A stretch of DNA of 64,000 bases from NCBI GenBank assembly GCA_934100165.1, contig CAKOPN010000002.1, forward strand, positions 124,001 to 188,000, in the 5' to 3' direction. Positions 24,877 to 32,987 of this stretch are shown here, piece after piece. The translations under genes and the position numbers were made by a program. This DNA is from an uncultured Bacilli bacterium (GTDB taxonomy: Bacteria > Bacillota_I > Bacilli_A > RF39 > UBA660). Position 1 is the first letter of the stretch, and each line of letters opens with the position of its first letter. The notes beneath the pieces are model-generated. The model made no database searches, was not told the origin of the DNA, and was given only the letters and a program-made list of their open reading frames with translations.

Positions 24877-26103
24877 ATGAATATTATTGATGTTATTGAT
24901 AGAAAAAGACTAAAAGGTGAACTTACCAAAGAAGAACTTGAATTTGCTTTTAACGGTTATTTGAAAAAAGAAGTACAAGACTATCAAATGTCAGCGCTTT
25001 TGATGGCTATATGTATAAACGGAATGACTGATGAAGAAATATTTAATTTAACTGATATATTTATTAGAAGTGGAGATGTTTTGGATTTATCTAGTGTTTC
25101 TGGTGTTAAAGTTGATAAACATTCAACAGGGGGAGTAGGTGATAAAACAACTTTGATTATTGCTCCAATTGTTGCATCACTTGGTATAAAGGTTCCAAAG
25201 ATGAGTGGTAGAAGTCTTGGTTTTACTGGCGGTACGATTGATAAACTTGAAAGTATTCCAGGTTTTGTTACTGGTTTGACTAAAGAACAGTTTATAAAAG
25301 AATTAAATGATATTGGCATGGTTGTAGCAAGTCAGACTGATAACTTAGTGCCACTTGACAAAGTAGTATACGCTTTAAGAGATGTAAGTGGTACAACAGA
25401 GTCAATACCTTTAATAGCAGTTAGTATAATGAGTAAAAAAATTGCTAGTGGTGCAGATAAAATATTGATTGATATCAAAGTAGGTAAAGGTGCTTTACTT
25501 AAAACTATGAAAGATGCAAGAAATCTTAAAGATATCATGATTAGAATTGGTGCTAGATATAATAAAGAAGTAAGATGCTTAATTTCAGAGATGGATAATC
25601 CACTTGGAATGTGTGTAGGAAATTCTTTGGAAGTTGCAGAAGCTGTAGAACTTTTGGATGGAAAAGTAAAAAATAATCTTTATGATCTTTGTGTAGATAT
25701 TGCTTCTAATATGGTAAGTATGGCTTTAGGATGTTCTATGATAAAAGCTAGAAAAGCTGTAATTGATTCTATTGAGTCTAAGAAAGCATATAATAAATTA
25801 CTTGAGTTTGTTAACTATCAACATGGTAATCTTGATAAAATGAAAATAAGTAAAAGTAAAATAGAAGTTCAGTCTTCTAGAAGTGGTGTTGTTAAAAGTA
25901 TAGATGCTCATAAAATTAGTGAAATATCTTGCTTACTTGGTAGTGGTAAAATGAAAAAAGATGATGTTATAGACCATGAAGTAGGGGTATTCTTAAATAA
26001 ACTTGTTGGAGATAAGGTAGAAAGAGGAGACGTTATTTGTACTATTTACTGTAACAAAATAAAGAAAGATTTTGGTATAGAAAACGCTTATGTTATAGAA
26101 TAA
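24877..26103 (+). CDS. deoA: Pyrimidine-nucleoside/thymidine phosphorylase
   Basis: The 408-aa enzyme of the nucleoside phosphorylase class II / anthranilate phosphoribosyltransferase fold has DKHSTGGVGDKTT and the signature SGRSLGFTGGTIDKLESIPG (about 110-130). It phosphorolyses thymidine, deoxyuridine or uridine to the base plus (deoxy)ribose-1-phosphate in nucleoside salvage. Length is about 25 residues below the usual 433, with a short C-terminal domain. Thymidine-only versus broad pyrimidine use cannot be told from sequence. No deoC or nucleoside transporter is adjacent. A palindrome spans its promoter. Confidence 0.93.
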   Translation: MNIIDVIDRKRLKGELTKEELEFAFNGYLKKEVQDYQMSALLMAICINGMTDEEIFNLTDIFIRSGDVLDLSSVSGVKVDKHSTGGVGDKTTLIIAPIVASLGIKVPKMSGRSLGFTGGTIDKLESIPGFVTGLTKEQFIKELNDIGMVVASQTDNLVPLDKVVYALRDVSGTTESIPLIAVSIMSKKIASGADKILIDIKVGKGALLKTMKDARNLKDIMIRIGARYNKEVRCLISEMDNPLGMCVGNSLEVAEAVELLDGKVKNNLYDLCVDIASNMVSMALGCSMIKARKAVIDSIESKKAYNKLLEFVNYQHGNLDKMKISKSKIEVQSSRSGVVKSIDAHKISEISCLLGSGKMKKDDVIDHEVGVFLNKLVGDKVERGDVICTIYCNKIKKDFGIENAYVIE

Positions 26104-26132
26104 AAAAATTGATCATTACTGATCAATTTTTT
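26102..26132. terminator. Bidirectional terminator between deoA and the minus-strand VanY gene
   Basis: TTGATCA-ttac-TGATCAA flanked by A-run and T-run works on both strands; the minus gene's stop codon lies in the loop. Confidence 0.85.
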
Positions 26133-27081
26133 CATTGTCTAAAAATCTAACAAAATATTCTTCATAAGTCATTGGATGTTCTTGAATATATTTGGCAATT
26201 TCTACTCCAACATATCTATAGTGCCATGGTTCATCTTTGTAACCAGTTATAAATTCATTTTCTTTTGTATATCTTAAGATAAATCCATACTTATAGGCAT
26301 TGTTTTTCATCCATTCAAACTCTTTAGTAGAACCAAAACTTGTATATGATAAGTTAGCATTATCTACGTCTACTGCTAGGCCTGTTTGATGTTCTGAATA
26401 TCCTGCACGTGCTGAATATCTATCAGCTTTCTCTGTACCATCACTTTTTGCATAATTGTTATAAAGTCTAGTTTGATAAGCATAATCTCTATATGTTGAT
26501 ACTGCTCTTACAGTGTATCCTTCTTTTTTAGCATTTTTAGCTAATTCTTCAAAAGCATTTTTAGCATCTTTTGTCATTTTGTTAGTTTTTGATGAGTACA
26601 TGCTGTTTATTGTTTCTAGATTTTCTGGTACATAGTCACTTCCAACGGAATAAAACTTATTTACAATTATTGTATTTGTTTGCTTGTAAGGACTATCTTT
26701 TACATTTGTATAAAATTCATTATCAAGTCCAATGTTAACGTAGACAATAACTTTTTCCAAATCAAGATCTGGATTTTTATTCTTGTATGCTATATATCTA
26801 TCGATGTTTTCATTTTTGAAAAAGGATAATTTTTCGTTTATATTATTTAGCTCCTTTAATTTTTTCTCTTCTTCTGTTAATTCTTTTGGTGGGTCATCTT
26901 TTTGCGTATTTCCAGATGAGCCATTATTATTTGTGTTATTATTTGTGTTTGTATTATCTAAAGACTTATACAGTGATGCATATACGAAAATTGCAATAAT
27001 TATTGTAATTATGATTATTAAAGTAGCAACACTTTTTTTATTTACTTTCCTAACAACTTTAACTTGCCTTTTTTCATTCAT
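26116..27081 (-). CDS. VanY-type D-alanyl-D-alanine carboxypeptidase (peptidase M15B), second copy
   Basis: The 321-aa protein has a basic N-terminus, one membrane helix (about 17-36), an Asn/Gly-rich linker, a helix and the M15B zinc domain. Motifs are STYRDYAYQ, GYSEHQTGLAVDVD (zinc His and Asp) and EPWHYRYVG (catalytic region and third zinc ligand). It is a paralogue of the 9519 protein but shorter between anchor and catalytic domain. It should remove terminal D-Ala from stem peptides. It is transcribed divergently from a serine D,D-carboxypeptidase, so two mechanistically different enzymes of the same activity are side by side. AGGTGATTTAA precedes the ATG. Confidence 0.9.
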   Translation of the reverse strand: MNEKRQVKVVRKVNKKSVATLIIIITIIIAIFVYASLYKSLDNTNTNNNTNNNGSSGNTQKDDPPKELTEEEKKLKELNNINEKLSFFKNENIDRYIAYKNKNPDLDLEKVIVYVNIGLDNEFYTNVKDSPYKQTNTIIVNKFYSVGSDYVPENLETINSMYSSKTNKMTKDAKNAFEELAKNAKKEGYTVRAVSTYRDYAYQTRLYNNYAKSDGTEKADRYSARAGYSEHQTGLAVDVDNANLSYTSFGSTKEFEWMKNNAYKYGFILRYTKENEFITGYKDEPWHYRYVGVEIAKYIQEHPMTYEEYFVRFLDNEKIDQ

Positions 27082-27104
27082 TTAAATCACCTCTTAATAT
27101 AATT

Positions 27105-27113
27105 ATTATATCA
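27105..27113 (-). promoter_or_regulatory. Extended -10 of the minus-strand VanY gene
   Basis: TGATATAAT on the minus strand, identical to several + strand promoters here; no good -35. Confidence 0.55.
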
Positions 27114-27155
27114 TAATTTGTTACAGTAATATCATATTTTTAATTAGGAGGAGTT

Positions 27156-28304
27156 ATGAAAAAAATATATATAGTTATTTGTTTTATTTTGTTAATTATT
27201 CCTAGATGTTCACCATTAGCATTAGAACTTTTGAATGGTGCGAAAAGTGGAGTGCTTTTAGAAGCATCTACTGGTGAAACTTTATATGAAAAAAATAAAG
27301 ATGAAAAGGTTTCTATAGCATCTCTTACTAAGATGGTAGCTCAAATAATTATACTTGAAAAAATTGAAGAGGGAACTTTGAAGTGGGATGATATAGTTAC
27401 AACTAGTAGTAATGCAGCAGGTATGGGAGGTACTCAGATTTGGCTTGTAGCTGGAGAAAAGATGAGTGTCGAGGATTTGTTTAAAAGTATGACAATGGCG
27501 AGTGCTAATGATGCTACTGTGGCTTTGGCAGAAAAGGTTGCAGGTACTGAGGAAGCGTTTGTTAAACTTATGAATGATAAAGTTAAAAGTTTAGGACTTG
27601 TTAATACAACTTTTGTTAATTGCACTGGTTTTGATGAAGAAGGACATCTTTCTACTGCATATGATTTAGGACAGATAGCAAGAGAACTTTTAAAACATGA
27701 TGAAATACTTAGATTTTCTTCAGTGTATGAAGATTATATAAGAAAAGATACCCCTAATAAATACTGGCTTGTTAATACAAATAAACTCGTGCGTTTTTAT
27801 AGTGGTGCTGATGGACTTAAAACAGGATTTACTGATTCTGCTGGATATACAATGGCTGTTACTGCTGAAAGAGACAATATGAGGCTTATTGCTATCGTTT
27901 TAGGTGAAGCATCTGGAAAAGCAAGAAATCAGGATGCTACTGATTTGCTTGATTATGGTTTTAGTACTTATAAAGTTGATTTGCTTAATAAGAAGAATGA
28001 AGTTGTAAAAGAGTTAGAAATAGAAAAAGGAAATAAGAGTAGAGTTAATGCAATACTTAAGCATGATGTATCAATATTAAGAAAGAAAAGTGACGCAGGT
28101 ATCAATTATGATACTAGTGTTAAAATAAATGATATTAGATTGCCTTTGAAAAAAGGTGATGTTGTTGGAAAATTAGAAGTTTTAGATAATGGAAATGTTA
28201 TAAAAAGTGAAGATTTAATAATAGATGAAGATGTAAGCAAAATAAATTATTTTAAACATCTTTATAATAGTTTCAAAAATATTATAAGTGGTAATTTTAT
28301 ATAG
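27156..28304 (+). CDS. Serine-type D-alanyl-D-alanine carboxypeptidase (DacF/PBP5-like, peptidase S11)
   Basis: The 382-aa secreted protein has a signal peptide (1 to about 23) and a penicillin-binding D,D-carboxypeptidase domain. It contains Ser56-x-x-Lys59 (SLTK), the S-x-N motif in MASANDATV and Lys222-Thr-Gly (LKTGFTD). A PBP5-type C-terminal beta domain follows (about 280-360), with a weak amphipathic tail for membrane association. It trims pentapeptides in peptidoglycan and is a beta-lactam target. AGGAGGAG precedes ATG. No clear terminator follows. Confidence 0.92.
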   Translation: MKKIYIVICFILLIIPRCSPLALELLNGAKSGVLLEASTGETLYEKNKDEKVSIASLTKMVAQIIILEKIEEGTLKWDDIVTTSSNAAGMGGTQIWLVAGEKMSVEDLFKSMTMASANDATVALAEKVAGTEEAFVKLMNDKVKSLGLVNTTFVNCTGFDEEGHLSTAYDLGQIARELLKHDEILRFSSVYEDYIRKDTPNKYWLVNTNKLVRFYSGADGLKTGFTDSAGYTMAVTAERDNMRLIAIVLGEASGKARNQDATDLLDYGFSTYKVDLLNKKNEVVKELEIEKGNKSRVNAILKHDVSILRKKSDAGINYDTSVKINDIRLPLKKGDVVGKLEVLDNGNVIKSEDLIIDEDVSKINYFKHLYNSFKNIISGNFI

Positions 28305-28361
28305 TTAAAAATAAAATGAATTAAATTTAGAGCATTTTTCCTTTCTTCTTTCATTTATTGT

Positions 28362-28370
28362 TGTTATAAT
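28362..28370 (+). promoter_or_regulatory. Extended -10 ahead of the NUDIX remnant
   Basis: TGTTATAAT without a -35. Transcripts would start at the truncated NUDIX region and run into the 28689 gene. Confidence 0.4.
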
Positions 28371-28386
28371 TTACTTGGTGAAGTAG

Positions 28387-28680
28387 TTTGAAAAAGATGA
28401 TGATGGCCTTAATGAGGCTTATCGTGAGCTTTTTGAAGAAACTGGAATTAGCAAAAACGATGTAGAGTTAGTATATTTTATGAATTTATCTTATATTAAG
28501 TGGAATAAAGAATTAGAAGTATATTATGGTATTTTGAATAAGAATATTACATTGAAAGAAGAAGTTAATAAGCTTGCATGGGTTTCTTCTAATGACAATT
28601 TTTTTGACATGTCGAGGTATGCTGGTGAGGAAAATATTGGTCATATTATAGAGGAAATTAAAATTGATTTGAAGAAGTAG
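28387..28680 (+). pseudogene. NUDIX hydrolase remnant, N-terminally truncated
   Basis: Read from 28387, the frame gives a Nudix box ending (GLNEAYRELFEETGI) and then about 75 residues of NUDIX-like C-terminus ending in EEIKIDLKK. The frame is closed upstream by TAG 28384, has no start codon before the box, and lacks the N-terminal beta strands and the first Gly-rich half of the box in frame. A Gly-Glu-Val-Val reading just upstream sits in another frame, suggesting a frameshift plus loss of the 5' end. The only in-frame ATG (28480) is past the catalytic box, so a 66-aa product would be inactive as a hydrolase. Confidence 0.7.
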
Positions 28681-28688
28681 GGTATTAA

Positions 28689-28892
28689 ATGAGTAAGTAT
28701 GATTTGTTATGGAAACATATAAAAGAGAAAAATGAAAAAGAATATGTATTAACTTATGCAGATATTGAGAAAATACTTGGGTTTAGTATAGATCGTTCAT
28801 TTTTAAAATATAAAAATGAACTAGCTGAATATGGTTACAAAGTTTCTAAAATCTCTATGAAAAAAAAGAAAACTTTGTTTGAAAAAATTTAA
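28689..28892 (+). CDS. Small conserved hypothetical protein (67 aa)
   Basis: The basic 67-aa protein has a central TYADIEKILGFSIDRSFLKYKNELAEYGY segment (28752 onward) that looks like a short HTH or helix pair. It resembles a family of 65-70-aa proteins seen in Firmicutes with the pattern "LTFEEIEKIxGFxIDHSFLxYKxELxEYGYxVxKIS"; function is unknown to me. ATG follows the NUDIX remnant by 8 nt with a poor ribosome site (GGGTATTAA), so it may depend on the same transcript. A weak terminator follows. Confidence 0.6.
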   Translation: MSKYDLLWKHIKEKNEKEYVLTYADIEKILGFSIDRSFLKYKNELAEYGYKVSKISMKKKKTLFEKI

Positions 28893-28911
28893 TTGAGAAT
28901 ATATGTACAAA

Positions 28912-28942
28912 TAAGAGGATTTGAATAAGTTCTCTTTTTTTC
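28912..28942 (+). terminator. Probable terminator before the pilus locus
   Basis: AAGAGGA / TTCTCTT stem (one G-U), 10-nt loop, then T-run. Confidence 0.55.
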
Positions 28943-28963
28943 TCTTAAAAAGTTTAAAAACAA

Positions 28964-28991
28964 TTGACTTTTTTTAATTTTTATTTATAAT
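28964..28991 (+). promoter_or_regulatory. Pilus operon promoter
   Basis: TTGACT (28964-28969), 16 bp, TATAAT (28986-28991). It leaves a leader of about 75 nt before 29075. Confidence 0.7.
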
Positions 28992-29074
28992 AAAAGCCAT
29001 TCTTATTTATTAGGGAGAATATTTGCTAAAACTAAAAAGTAGATGAAATTTGTTAACGGTTAGGCGGGGTTGTA

Positions 29075-29398
29075 ATGGTTGAACAAAAAAATGTGCGAAA
29101 AATGTCGAGAAAAGAGCTTTTAGAGGTTTTGGTTTTACAAAGCAGGAAGATAGATTTCTTAGAAGAAGAGCTTGCTAAAAAAGACAAGATAATTAGTGAT
29201 AGAAAGATATTACTAAAAGAATCTGGCTCAATTGCTGAAGCATCTCTTAGACTTAATGATATTTTTAAAATAGCTCAAAATAGCGCTGATGACTATTTGA
29301 AAAGTATCGAGGCAATGAAGATAAAAGAAGAAAAACTTCTTCAAAAATTAGAGAAAGAAAAAGCAAAGCTTGCAAAATCAAAAAAAGAAAAAAAATAA
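29075..29398 (+). CDS. Small coiled-coil protein at the head of the pilus operon
   Basis: The 107-aa cytoplasmic protein has no signal peptide. It contains a helix (SRKELLEVLVLQSRKIDFLEEEL), a conserved-looking segment GSIAEASLRLNDIFKIAQNSADDYL (about 55-80), and a Lys/Glu-rich coiled-coil tail. I recognise the GSIAEA.LRLN..F..AQ motif from small proteins encoded beside sortase, pilin or signal-peptidase genes in many gut Firmicutes, sometimes misannotated as DNA repair proteins. Role is unknown. It is the first gene after the operon promoter, 24 nt ahead of the signal peptidase. Confidence 0.65.
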   Translation: MVEQKNVRKMSRKELLEVLVLQSRKIDFLEEELAKKDKIISDRKILLKESGSIAEASLRLNDIFKIAQNSADDYLKSIEAMKIKEEKLLQKLEKEKAKLAKSKKEKK

Positions 29399-29422
29399 AG
29401 ATATTAAAGGAAATTTTGGAAA

Positions 29423-30013
29423 ATGGCGGATAAGAAAAGTAAAGAAGAAATAATAATACCTTCTACTAAAGAGTTGGAAGCTGAATTACATAACGAAAAG
29501 TATAAATCAAAATATAAAAAGATTTTGAAGAGCACTGTGTACATCCTTTTGATTGTAGTAGCAATTTCTGCAATTGTTGCAACACTTGTATTTCCAGTAT
29601 TGAAGATATATGGTACTTCAATGTCACCTGTTGTTAATAATGGAGATATAGTGGTTGCTGTTAAAAAAAATAAATTTAAATCTTCAGATGTTGTTGCTTT
29701 TTATTATAATAACAGAATACTTGTTAAAAGAGTTATAGCAACACCTCAAGATTGGGTAAATATAGATGAAGATGGAAAAATCTATGTTAATAATGTATTA
29801 CTTGATGAGTCTTATACTTATGGTAAAACTGTTCAAGGTGATATAGAGTATCCTTTTCAAGTTCCTAGTGATTCCTACTTTGTCCTTAGCGATCAAAGAG
29901 AAATAATGGTTGACTCTAGAAATAAAGAAATAGGATGTATCAAACAAGAAGATATAGTGGGGAAAGTCGTTTTCAAAGTTTGGCCTGTAGGTCGCTTTGG
30001 CTTAGTTAAGTAA
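29423..30013 (+). CDS. lepB: Signal peptidase I (pilus-associated)
   Basis: The 196-aa S26 protease has a Lys/Glu-rich N-terminal cytoplasmic tail, one membrane helix (about 37-57) and the catalytic dyad Ser66 (YGTSMSP) and Lys102 (LVKRVIA). Box D/E residues are partly changed (SDQREIMVDSRNKEIG in place of the usual GDNR..S.DSR), so the classical GDN is SDQ here. Type I signal peptidases inside pilus gene clusters (SipA/LepA type) are often needed for pilin maturation or polymerisation, so this is likely a dedicated enzyme rather than the housekeeping one. Confidence 0.9.
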   Translation: MADKKSKEEIIIPSTKELEAELHNEKYKSKYKKILKSTVYILLIVVAISAIVATLVFPVLKIYGTSMSPVVNNGDIVVAVKKNKFKSSDVVAFYYNNRILVKRVIATPQDWVNIDEDGKIYVNNVLLDESYTYGKTVQGDIEYPFQVPSDSYFVLSDQREIMVDSRNKEIGCIKQEDIVGKVVFKVWPVGRFGLVK

Positions 30014-30036
30014 CAATTTTTTGGGGAGGATTTTGG

Positions 30037-32931
30037 ATGAAGAAGATATTTAAAAAGTTTTTTGCTATTATATTGGTTATTTTAACGTGTGCATCTTCAA
30101 TACTTACAACATATGCTTCTATTAACACATCTGTTATAGAAGGACTTAAACAAGTAGTTGAACAAGGTGGAGAAAATGACACAAATACAGTTGGAGAAAA
30201 AGATGGTGTTAAAGTAAGCAAAACAATTACTGAAACAGAATTTGAAAACTACTTTGATATTAAATTAACAGTAGAAACAAATGAAATGCTTGCTCAACCA
30301 GATTTATCTGTAGTGCTTGTAATGGATGTTTCAAACACTATGACTTATGCTTTTGGCAATACAACAAGATTACTTGCGGCACAGGAAGCAGGTAAGAATT
30401 TCCTTGATAAATTTGCAGCTAATTCAATAGGTGTTAATGCAACTAGAAAAATTGGTTTTGTTGCATTTAACTCTAATGCACATAACATCTTCGGTTTAAC
30501 TTCTATTGCTGATAACGATGCTAGAGATAGTTTGAAAAATACAATGGTAAATGAAACCAACAAAATTGTAAATGCATCTGGTTATGCAAGTTCACATGAT
30601 AGATTTACTAATATTGAAGCTGGCTTAAAAATGGCAAGAGATATGTTAAATGGATCAAGTGCTAAAAATAAATACATTATATTCTTATCAGATGGATTCC
30701 CAACAACTTATATAAAGAGTGATTATACTGGTTATGATACTTATGATTCTAGTGGTACTAGATTTAAAGATCGTGTACGTAACAAACCATGTGTTCACGG
30801 TGTTAGTTATAGTGATGAAGCTGCTATTAGAGCTAGAAAAATGGCTTCTAGTATTAAGAGTGATGGAACTGTTAAGGTATATTCAGTAGGTATTGATATT
30901 GGTGGTCAAACTATAAAACAATATGTTAATCAAACTAATAACTCAAGTTATTTTTCAGTAGTTGATAGATATTCTGATTCATATGAAATAGGAAGTGCAG
31001 ATTCTGCAGATAGTTATAAAAACTGGCTAAAAAATAGTATAGGTTCAGGATATTATTATGATAGTACAAATTTTTCTGGATTAAATGATGCTTTCAATAA
31101 AATATTTGAAGATATTATGAAATCTTCAGAAGCAACATGGGTTGCAGAAGATCCAATGAATACTTCTGGCAACACTAAAAATATACAGTTTGTTGGAATA
31201 TATAATGATGATAAAACAAATATCTATCCTTCTATTAATCAAGGAACAGGTTTTCAAAATACAGCAAGTTATGATGAAAGTGGCGACAGAATAACTTGGG
31301 ATTTGAAAAAATCTGGTTATACAACTAGAAAAGAAGGAAATGTTACTTATTATAAATATGAACTTAATTATCGTATAAGACTACAAAATGAACTTGAAGA
31401 TTTTGATATAAACAAAATATACAAAACAAATGGTATAACTAGACTTACTTATGTCGTAAGAAATAACGAAGTATTATCAGATAATAAATACATAGATTTT
31501 CCAATACCTAGTGTAGTAGGTTATTTAGGGAACTTGTCATTTAATAAAATGTCTAATTATACAAATGGACCTTTAAGTGGAGCAAAATTTGAACTTGTTC
31601 ATGATGAAAACTGTAATCTTCACGATTCAAGAAAATATCCAAAAACAATTAGACTTGAAGCAATTTCTGATGAAAATGGTATTGTAAACTTTGATAAAAT
31701 ACCATCTGGACATAAATATATCTTAAGAGAAATTGAAGCTCCTAGTGGCTATATTAAGAGCGATGATGAATATAACGTTACTGTTACATATGGAGAGACA
31801 ATATCAAACCTTCCAGAGAATAATAAAATTTATAATACTATTGAAACTGGTGACATTGAAATAGAAAAAAATGTTACTTGGGGAGATAAAAACAAAGACT
31901 TTGATTTTGAAATTGAAGCTGATGTAATTGATGGTAATTATGAAGCGGAAAGATATATAAATGATGTTTTAGATCAGTCTTTTGAAGGCACTGTACACTT
32001 TGAAAACAAAAAAACACAATTTAAGTTGAAACATAATGAACGTCTAGTAATTAGAAAATTGCCATCAGATGTTAGATACAAAGTAACGGAAAAAGAAGAA
32101 AGTGATTATATAATTACGAGTTCAGGAAGTACAGGAACAATCAAAAAGAACGAAACATCTAGTGTAATATTCTATAACCAAAAGAAACCAGAACCAGTAA
32201 AAGTAAAATTTAAAGCTATAAAAACAATGGATGGTGATGCTCCTAGTCAAACATTTACTTTCGTTTTGACTGATGAGAATGGTAACATCATTCAAACTAA
32301 AACTAATTCTGGTAAAGATATATTATTTGACGAAATAGTTTTTGATAAAGAAGGACAATATATTTACTTTATAAAAGAAGTAATACCAACAGATCAAGGT
32401 AACATTATTTATGATGATACAGTATATAAAGTTATAGTAAATGTTACTAAAGATAATGATTATAAAGCTAGTGTTGAGTATTATGTTGAAGGAAGTAATG
32501 CATGTATTACTGAAATATTGTTTAGAAATAGAACAAAACCAGTAGATGTTAAAGTTGAAAAAAGATGGGAAAACATGGGAAGTATAAATATTCCGGGAGA
32601 AATAAAAGTACAACTTTATAGAAATGGTGTACCTTATCAAGTGGTTTCTTTATCAAGTGTAAACAATTGGACATACACTTGGATAGGTCTTGATGGTAGA
32701 TATCAATACACTGTAGATGAAGTTGAAGTACCACAGTATTTCTATAAGAAAGTGCAAAAGAGTAATGCAGAAGAAAATTACTGGATAATCACTAATGTAA
32801 ACACTTTAACAGTTGTGTTGCCAGAGACTGGTGGAAGGGGTTCTGAAAATTATATACTAACGGGAGCAAGCATGATGCTACTTTCGTTTGTAGTAGGATG
32901 TGTTTATAAACTAAAGAAAAAAGAAAGCTAG
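30037..32931 (+). CDS. VWA-domain pilus tip adhesin, LPETG anchored
   Basis: The 964-aa surface protein starts with a signal peptide (1 to about 28). A von Willebrand A domain follows (about 90-345), with MIDAS start Asp97-Val-Ser-Asn-Thr and a later LSDGFPT. C-terminal to it are a SpaA/Cna-B-like prealbumin module (about 510-605, E-box YILREIEAPSGY), a DUF11/Cna-like module (about 610-715), an extra pilin isopeptide-linkage domain of the Spy0128 type (about 719-834), a final Cna-B module and the sorting signal Leu928-Pro-Glu-Thr-Gly, hydrophobic helix and basic tail. This is the layout of tip adhesins (RrgA, GBS104, EbpA-like). GGGGAGG precedes ATG. Confidence 0.9.
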   Translation: MKKIFKKFFAIILVILTCASSILTTYASINTSVIEGLKQVVEQGGENDTNTVGEKDGVKVSKTITETEFENYFDIKLTVETNEMLAQPDLSVVLVMDVSNTMTYAFGNTTRLLAAQEAGKNFLDKFAANSIGVNATRKIGFVAFNSNAHNIFGLTSIADNDARDSLKNTMVNETNKIVNASGYASSHDRFTNIEAGLKMARDMLNGSSAKNKYIIFLSDGFPTTYIKSDYTGYDTYDSSGTRFKDRVRNKPCVHGVSYSDEAAIRARKMASSIKSDGTVKVYSVGIDIGGQTIKQYVNQTNNSSYFSVVDRYSDSYEIGSADSADSYKNWLKNSIGSGYYYDSTNFSGLNDAFNKIFEDIMKSSEATWVAEDPMNTSGNTKNIQFVGIYNDDKTNIYPSINQGTGFQNTASYDESGDRITWDLKKSGYTTRKEGNVTYYKYELNYRIRLQNELEDFDINKIYKTNGITRLTYVVRNNEVLSDNKYIDFPIPSVVGYLGNLSFNKMSNYTNGPLSGAKFELVHDENCNLHDSRKYPKTIRLEAISDENGIVNFDKIPSGHKYILREIEAPSGYIKSDDEYNVTVTYGETISNLPENNKIYNTIETGDIEIEKNVTWGDKNKDFDFEIEADVIDGNYEAERYINDVLDQSFEGTVHFENKKTQFKLKHNERLVIRKLPSDVRYKVTEKEESDYIITSSGSTGTIKKNETSSVIFYNQKKPEPVKVKFKAIKTMDGDAPSQTFTFVLTDENGNIIQTKTNSGKDILFDEIVFDKEGQYIYFIKEVIPTDQGNIIYDDTVYKVIVNVTKDNDYKASVEYYVEGSNACITEILFRNRTKPVDVKVEKRWENMGSINIPGEIKVQLYRNGVPYQVVSLSSVNNWTYTWIGLDGRYQYTVDEVEVPQYFYKKVQKSNAEENYWIITNVNTLTVVLPETGGRGSENYILTGASMMLLSFVVGCVYKLKKKES

Positions 32932-32987
32932 GATCTTTAAATATTAGTTAAAACATGTCTGATAAATAAAATAATGGAGGAAAGAAA

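Noticed and set aside
28480..28892. Toxin-antitoxin pair made of the 66- and 67-codon frames
   Set aside because: The first frame is the back part of a NUDIX domain that continues upstream past the ATG, so it is a gene remnant.
29013..29046. Possible 7-codon leader peptide (TTG start after AGGGAG, TGA at 29044) in the pilus operon 5' UTR
   Set aside because: Rare start codon, very short, no terminator or amino-acid run to suggest attenuation; insufficient support.
32323..32640. Long minus-strand frames opposite the adhesins, pilins and synthetases
   Set aside because: They lie inside well-supported genes, lack ribosome sites and encode Phe/Ile/Tyr-rich low-complexity sequence typical of antisense frames in AT-rich DNA.
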